Origin: Streptacidiphilus sp. 4-A2
GTDB taxonomy: Bacteria > Actinomycetota > Actinomycetes > Streptomycetales > Streptomycetaceae
DNA length: 64,000 bases
Direction: 5' to 3'
Assembly (NCBI GenBank): GCA_014284505.1
Contig: JAAFYY010000001.1
Coordinates: 2,232,001-2,296,000, forward strand
Below the pieces are notes generated by a model. That model did not search any database, was not told where the DNA came from, and saw only the letters and a program-made list of their open reading frames with translations. How positions within the stretch are numbered: the first letter of the stretch is position 1; every line of letters starts with the position of its first letter. Positions 58,936 through 64,000 of this stretch are shown here, one piece after another. A program made the translations under genes and the position numbers.

Positions 58936-60911
58936 TTACGGCAGGGCGTTCGGGCCCACCAGGTCTCCGAGCAGGCCGTTCGGCCCGGTCGGCCCGGGCA
59001 GCAGGGCCGCGCCGGAGGGACGGGCGGGACTTCCGGGCTGCGGCAGCGTGCCCGCTCCGCCGACCACCGGCAGTTGCACGAAGGAGTGGGCCAGGTCGAT
59101 GGTTACGGTCGGCCTCGTGGAGGGCGGGTCGATCAGCCCGTTGTCGGTTCCGGCCACGATCAGGGCCAGCCGGTGTCCGGCGGGCACCACGTGGTCGGTC
59201 CCGGCAAGGTTGAAGGTGATGGAGTACGACCTGCCGGGGACGAGTGCGATCGCGCGGCTCAGCCCCGCGTAGTGTCCGAGGTCGGCCCAGCCCCGGCTGA
59301 AGATGGTGTAGCCGACGTGCTCGGTGTCGGCGGTCGTGTTGAGGAAGCAGGCACTGTCGCCCGCGGTGCTCTCGCCCCAGCAGGATCGCGTTGTCGTCGT
59401 GTTGATGCCCTCGCCCGGGTCTTCGTAGTTGCGGATGGTCGCCGGTCCGAGGTCGACCAGTACCGCGCTCAGATGCGCGCTCGTGGTGGACGATGTGACG
59501 GTGAGGGTGATCGAGCCCTGGCCCGACATCCTGAGGTCTTTGGTGAGCGGGCCGGTGGTGAAGGCCGTCTTGTCCGGGGTCCTCTGGTCGACGGCGGCCG
59601 CCCAGTTGTCCTCACCCTGGGCGGGGTTGTCGGTGAAGCTGCTGCTGCCGCTGCCGGCCACCGTGGTGAGGGCACCGGGCCTGAGGTCGATCCTGCTGGT
59701 CACGGTGCCCGGCGCGGGCCAGGTCCGGGAGGTGGTCCACTGATCGGGTGCGCGCTCGATGTCGGCGACCGGGGCGTTCTGAATGCCGTTGTTGACGCCC
59801 ATGAGGTAGTGGTCGAACCAGCTGTGCAGGGTGTTCACCCAGTCGCTGCGACGGAAGTCGAAGGGGTCTACGTGGCCGGTCTGGGAGAGCCAGATCTTGC
59901 GCTGCACCCCGCTCTTGGCCAGCGCGTCCCACCACTGGGAGAAGTTGATGTCCCGGACGTTGAGGTCCTGCATTCCGTGCACCACGAAGACACTGGCACG
60001 CACCTTGGCCGCCGAGGCGACGTAGTCGCGTTGCTGCCACATACCGGACCAGTCGCCGTTGTACGGTGCGCCGTCGACGAGTTGCCTGTCCACGGCGGCA
60101 CAGTTCGCTGTGGCGGCGGTGTTCTCCACCTCGCCGGCGAGGTCGGCGGGGTGCCGCTGTAGAGCGGGGCGCCGTCCGAGCGGTAGTAGTCGTACCAGGA
60201 GCTGATCGCGGAGATCGGGACGATGGTCTTCAGTCCTTCCACCCCGGTCGCGGCAACGCCGTTGGCGATCGTGCCGTCCCAGGATTTCCCGATCATGCCG
60301 ACCGAGCCGTTCGCCCAGGTCGGCTTCATGAGGCTGCCGCCGTTGAGGGCGCTGTAGCCGCGGACCCGCCCGTTCAGCCAGTCGATGACCGCCTTCGCGG
60401 AGGTGATGTCGGACTGTCCGCCGACGTCCACGCAACCGTCGGACCGGTTGGTGCCGGCCAGGTCGACCAGGACCACGGCGTAGCCGCGCGGGACGAAGTA
60501 GTTGTCGTAGTAGAGCGGGAACTGCACCGGCCTGCCTTGGGCATCGTACGTCTTGACCTGGTTCTCGTTGCCGCGCCCGCAGCAGGAGTAGTAGGGACTG
60601 GCGTCCATGATGACCGGGATCTTCAGGCCTGCGGCGGCCGCCTCACGCGGCCGGATGATGTCGGCCGCCACCCGGTCGTCGCTGCCGTGGTGGTCGGTGT
60701 CGAGGCCGGTGTCGACCCAGACGGTCTCCCGAATGGCGTTGGCGTAGGAGTCGACGGGCTGACTGGCGCCATTCCGAACGGTGCCGGCAGGCCAGGTCGT
60801 GCCGGTGGTGACGCCGGCGGCGTGTGCCGTCGCCGGGCCGAGCAGCCCGGTGGCGAGCACGGCGAGGAGCGTGGCCACCCACGTTATCAAGCGGAATCGA
60901 TGGATTATCAC
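58936..60911 (-). pseudogene. Secreted CocE/S15 Xaa-Pro dipeptidyl-peptidase-like enzyme, one frameshift
   Basis: About 658 residues. A signal peptide (RFRLITWVATLLAVLATGLL, cut after AHA) follows GTG 60911; an ATG 21 bases upstream (MSIATYLLTL) is in another frame. Catalytic Ser is in MIGKSWDGTIANGVAA, within an alpha/beta hydrolase fold; the Asp lies in FVVHGMQDLNVRDINFSQWW and the His in SQTGHVDPFDF. A C-terminal galactose-binding-like beta domain (VTIDLAHSFVQLPVVGG) is typical. A shift near 60150 separates the halves. It would cleave X-Pro dipeptides or act as an acyl-esterase outside the cell. Confidence 0.82.
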
Positions 60912-61300
60912 AAGGTAAGAAGATAAGTGGCGATGCTCATGCTTCGGAAGGTGATTGACGATTCGTGGCAGAAAAACCCGAGGGGCCCAAGAAGTCATCG
61001 CCGTAGGTGGGGCACGTGGGAGTCGACGGCCGGGATCGACCCGGCGCCAAGACGTCACGGACCGAGCTGGTCAGTGCTCCTGACCGTCCAGGCCGAGGGC
61101 ATCGTCGCAGCGGATTTCCTCCAGCTCGGCACCGCGCCCACCGCCTGCCCTCTCCCGCTTGGAGCGGGAAGCGGATTCATCCTTTCGTGTGTATTCGTTG
61201 TCATTCGCCGGTTCCCGCACCCTGACGATCGGACAATTGGGTGAACTGTCCCCCGAACGGGTCCGGCGCTGCCGGCCCGGGAGAGCAGAGGTGTGCAGTC
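60912..61300. other. Divergent spacer
   Basis: No supported gene. It carries the start regions of the CocE gene (leftward) and the EF-hand gene (rightward). AT-richer at 60890-60960 and 61180-61240, consistent with promoters. Confidence 0.45.
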
Positions 61301-61837
61301 ATGCCCAACGCCGAAGCAACCGATCGCGCCGAGCACATCTTCTCGCTGTTCGACACCCACGGAAGCGGCAGCCTCCATGCCGGCGACTTCGACCGGATGG
61401 GCAGCCGCATCATCACGGCGGCGCCGGAGGCCGACAAGGCCGCGAAGGAGCGGATCCTCCGGTCCCTCGACCTGTACTGGCAGACCCTGGAGGCCGAGCT
61501 GGACCCAGCCATGGAGGGCCGGATCGGCCTGGCGGACTTCGTGGCCACCGTGCTCCATCCGGAGCGGTTCGAAGCCGCTCTGGCGGAGCTGGCCGTGGCC
61601 TTGTCGTCCTTGGGCGACCGCTCCGGGGACGGCTTGGTCACCCACCGGGATTTCCATGCCCTGTTGGCGGCAGTCGGCTTTGACGAGCCCAACATCGAGT
61701 CGTTGTTCGATGCCCTCGAACCGGTGGACGGCCGGGTCCTGGTGTCGGCCTGGGCGGAGTCCATCCGCGACTACTACCACCCGGAGAAGGCCGGTATCCC
61801 GGGCGACCATTTGGTCCCGGACGCCCGGCGCCCCTGA
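61301..61837 (+). CDS. EF-hand calcium-binding protein
   Basis: 178 residues, intact, from ATG 61301 with AGAGG upstream. EF-hand-type loops are seen: first in FSLFDTHGSGSLHAGDFDRM, second degenerate around ELDPAMEGRIGLADFVATVL, third in SSLGDRSGDGLVTHRDFHAL, and a fourth degenerate around ALEPVDGRVLVSAWAESI. Loops one and three retain Asp, Gly and Glu or Asp at ligand positions. Streptomyces has several such calmodulin- or calerythrin-like proteins; the partner here is unknown. Confidence 0.85.
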   Translation: MPNAEATDRAEHIFSLFDTHGSGSLHAGDFDRMGSRIITAAPEADKAAKERILRSLDLYWQTLEAELDPAMEGRIGLADFVATVLHPERFEAALAELAVALSSLGDRSGDGLVTHRDFHALLAAVGFDEPNIESLFDALEPVDGRVLVSAWAESIRDYYHPEKAGIPGDHLVPDARRP

Positions 61838-62007
61838 CCGCCCCGGCCGCGCCCGACCCTGCTTGCGAACTCCGGGCCGAGCGCGGCCGTCCCCTCGTCA
61901 GCCGGAACCCGGGAAGCTGTCGGGACCGATACACGGTATGACGTGCGGGCAACGACCTTCCGCGCCCTCGCAGGCACCTCCGCGCAAGCGACTGTGGTGT
62001 GCGATGG

Positions 62008-62610
62008 TCACTGGCCGGTGTCGTTCATCTGTTGTGGGGTCATTGCGTGCCTCATCGCACCGGGCTCCGCCATCGTGGCCTGCATAACGCCCTGCATGGT
62101 GAGGGAGCCGGGCGGCCCCACCGGCGCAAACATGTACACCGTCCCGGACGTGGCGAACGTCAGGTCGAGCGGAATGGTGGCGCCGGGCTTGTCCAGTGGT
62201 GTCAGTCCGGACAGGACGATGCTGTCGCCGTACGGGGCGAGCCATACCGTGCCATGGGCAGGGATGGTGATCCCGGGCAGTGCCGAGCCTGCGGCTGTGA
62301 CCAGGCCCGCCCGGGCGGCGGACGGCGTGGAGACCCTGAGCAGCCGGTCTGACGCGTCGCCGGTGTTGTGGATGGTCAGGTAGGCATGGAGCACGCCGTT
62401 GGTGGGCGGCTTGAGGTAGGCGTCCACCATCCCGAGTACGGGGACGCCCGGTGTGCGGTGGCCGGCGAAGGCGGCCTGGCCTCCGAGTGCCAGTAGCAGG
62501 GCGGCCAGCAGGGCCGCTCCGGGGAGCAGCAGCAGACGGCGCCTGCTGTGCCTGGCAGATGTGGTGCCGTGTGCTTCCAGCTCTGCGGCCTGCCGCTCCA
62601 GTTCGAGCAC
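62008..62610 (-). CDS. PCuAC-type copper chaperone, membrane anchored
   Basis: 200 residues from GTG 62610; the frame continues upstream without a start codon (DDAPAADSAADGQPDND), so the true N-terminus may lie past a shift. A helix (LLLLPGAALLAALLLALGGQ) anchors an extracellular PCuAC domain: MVDAYLKPPTNGVLHAYLTI, GTVWLAPYGDSIVLSGLTPL, TVYMFAPVGPPGSLTMQGV. The classical H-M-x10-M copper site is only partly visible, with Met and His near the C-terminus (AMRHAMTPQQM). It follows a copper-type P-ATPase gene, supporting a copper role. Confidence 0.65.
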   Translation of the reverse strand: MLELERQAAELEAHGTTSARHSRRRLLLLPGAALLAALLLALGGQAAFAGHRTPGVPVLGMVDAYLKPPTNGVLHAYLTIHNTGDASDRLLRVSTPSAARAGLVTAAGSALPGITIPAHGTVWLAPYGDSIVLSGLTPLDKPGATIPLDLTFATSGTVYMFAPVGPPGSLTMQGVMQATMAEPGAMRHAMTPQQMNDTGQ

Positions 62611-62670
62611 CTCCCGCTCGCCCGAGTCGTTGTCCGGTTGGCCGTCTGCTGCGGAGTCGGCGGCGGGAGC

Positions 62671-64000
62671 ATCGTCCTTACGGTCGTTGTGCCGAGCCCG
62701 CGCGGCTGGTCATCCAGACGGTCGCCCAACGCGGGTACCGGCTGGTCGCTCGCCGCGTTGCCACTCCCCCAGTTGCCGGGGCGAGTGGTGTCATGGTTTC
62801 GCACCGCTGGTGCGGCGGCGTCGCCCCACAGCACTGGTCCCCGGCCCCGGGATCCGCCGCGGCGGGGGCCGGCGACGGGGTCGGGTCGCCAGGCGCGCAG
62901 GCGCAAGCTGTTGGCGACGACCAGGACCGAGCTGGCGGACATGGCCGCTGCGGCGAGCATCGGGTTGAGCAGGCCCACCGCGGCCAGCGGGATCAGCAGC
63001 AGGTTGTACCCGAACGCCCAGACAAGGTTGGCCCTGATCGTGCCCAGGGTGCGGCGGGCCAGCCGGACCGCGTCCGGCAGCGCTTCGATGTCGCCGCGCA
63101 CCAGAGTGATCCCGGCCGCGCCGATCGCGGCGTCGGTGCCGCTGCCCATGGCGATGCCCAGGTCGGCGGCGGCCAGCGCGACGGTGTCGTTGACCCCGTC
63201 ACCGACCACGGCGACCACCCGTCCGGCCTTTTGCAGATCGGCGACGATCTGCTGCTTTCCTTCGGGAGTGACCGCCGCGTGAACCTCGGCGATACCCAAG
63301 TCCGCGGCCACCGCGCGGGCCGCGCCGTCCTGGTCGCCGGTCACCAGCACGGGGCGCAGGCCCAGCCGCTTCAGCCGGTGCACAGCACGCCAGCTGCCAG
63401 GGCGCACCCGGTCACCCACCGCCAGCACTGCGACCGGATCCCCGTCCACATCCACCACCACGGCTGTGTGCCCTGCTTGTTGGGCTTCCTCCAGGGCCGT
63501 GCCCAGTGCGGCCGGAAGCACGGGGTGCTGGTCCGGCCGCATAACCTGGACCTGCTGACCCTCGACCTCGGCGCTGACGCCGCGCCCGGCGGTGGCACGG
63601 AAGCCCAGCGCCACGGGCAGGGCGGTATCACTCGCGCGCCGGGCCGCGGCGGCGATGGCCCGGCCGACCGGGTGCTCCGAATGGTGCTCGACAGCTCCGG
63701 CCAGGCGCAGCAGCAGCCCGGTTGTTCTGGCCGGAGGCGACCGTGGTGGCGAGGAGTTCCATCCGGCCGCTGGTGAGCGTGCCGGTTTTGTCCAGGATGA
63801 CGGTGTCCACCCGCCGCAGTGACTCCAGTGCTTCCGGTCCCCTGACCAGGATGCCCAGTTGGGCTCCGCGCCCGGTGGCGGCCAGCAGCGCGGTGGGTGT
63901 GGCCAGGCCGAGCGCGCAGGGGCAGGCCACGACGAGCACGGCGACGGCTGCGGAGACCGCGTCGGGGGCGTTGGCTCCTGCGCCCAGCCAGAAGCCCAGC
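62671..64000 (-). pseudogene. Copper-type P1B ATPase, partial and frameshifted
   Basis: The C-terminal half of a heavy-metal P-type ATPase; the N-terminus lies beyond the right edge. Motifs in order: [20 protein letters not shown] (CPC metal site), [20 protein letters not shown] (phosphorylated Asp), a shift near 63720, then [32 protein letters not shown], and the final helices FGYNLLLIPLAAVGLLNPML. The conserved part ends near 62885 (NSLRLRAW); the exact stop is unclear because of further shifts. It pumps Cu(I) or Ag(I) out of the cytoplasm. The PCuAC gene follows on the same strand. Confidence 0.82.

Noticed and set aside
1..64000. tRNA, rRNA, CRISPR arrays
   Set aside because: No cloverleaf with conserved T-loop, no rRNA segment and no regularly spaced repeats were seen by eye; a covariance-model scan was not possible.

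Overview
The window is about 70% GC, with the codon bias and gene families of a Streptomyces-like actinomycete: a class III lanthipeptide locus, an S53 peptidase, SARP/LAL and PucR regulators, a secreted ricin-type lectin and cytochrome bd. It is rich in insertion sequences and their remnants, as expected of an accessory region or chromosome arm. Many genes are broken by single-base indels in G or C runs. Two copies of one IS differ only by two such indels, which suggests homopolymer errors in the assembly rather than wholesale gene decay. Broken genes are therefore described by their reconstructed span and function.

Layout. 1-561: a cysteine-containing protein runs off the left edge. 1.3-2.7 kb: HNH-type protein and aldo/keto reductase. 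2.8-7.7 kb (minus strand): a compact SapB-like class III lanthipeptide cluster, lanKC synthetase, a 45-residue precursor not previously listed because of its size, a hairpin, and an ABC exporter. 8.4-10.1 kb: TmrB-like P-loop protein and a thioredoxin-fold protein. 10.1-11.5 kb: an IS5-type element (IS-A) carrying a companion coiled-coil/winged-helix gene. 11.5-14.9 kb: HxlR regulator divergent from a metallo-hydrolase, an NmrA-type reductase and a Bcr/CflA exporter. 15-16.2 kb: Tn3, IS5 and IS-A remnants. 16.4-20.5 kb: orphan gene, truncated transglycosylase, S53 peptidase, truncated SDR.

20.5-23.1 kb: cydAB. 23.1-30.6 kb: FAD monooxygenase, 14-TM exporter, membrane protein and LAL regulator, divergent from a TetR gene, a typical drug modification and efflux locus. 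31.3-34.6 kb: transposase fragment, HflX-N-like protein, and IS-B copy 1 (again with a companion gene) splitting a hypothetical gene. 34.7-40.9 kb: DAP-decarboxylase-like enzyme, PucR regulator, S12 hydrolase and APC permease. 41-44 kb: four orphan genes. 44.4-46.5 kb: SDR and SnoaL-like genes divergent from LysR. 46.9-51.2 kb: SigE-type sigma factor with a membrane partner, methyltransferase, IS630 fragment, AraC regulator. 51.4-57 kb: ricin-type lectin and a very large XRE-SARP-LAL regulator. 57.2-58.9 kb: IS-B copy 2, intact, inserted in a terminator-like hairpin. 58.9-64 kb: secreted CocE/S15 peptidase, EF-hand protein, PCuAC copper protein and a copper-type P-ATPase cut by the right edge.

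The most interesting items are the SapB-like precursor, whose two ring motifs keep SapB spacing but sit in the opposite order, and the companion genes of similar architecture carried by two different IS5-type elements.
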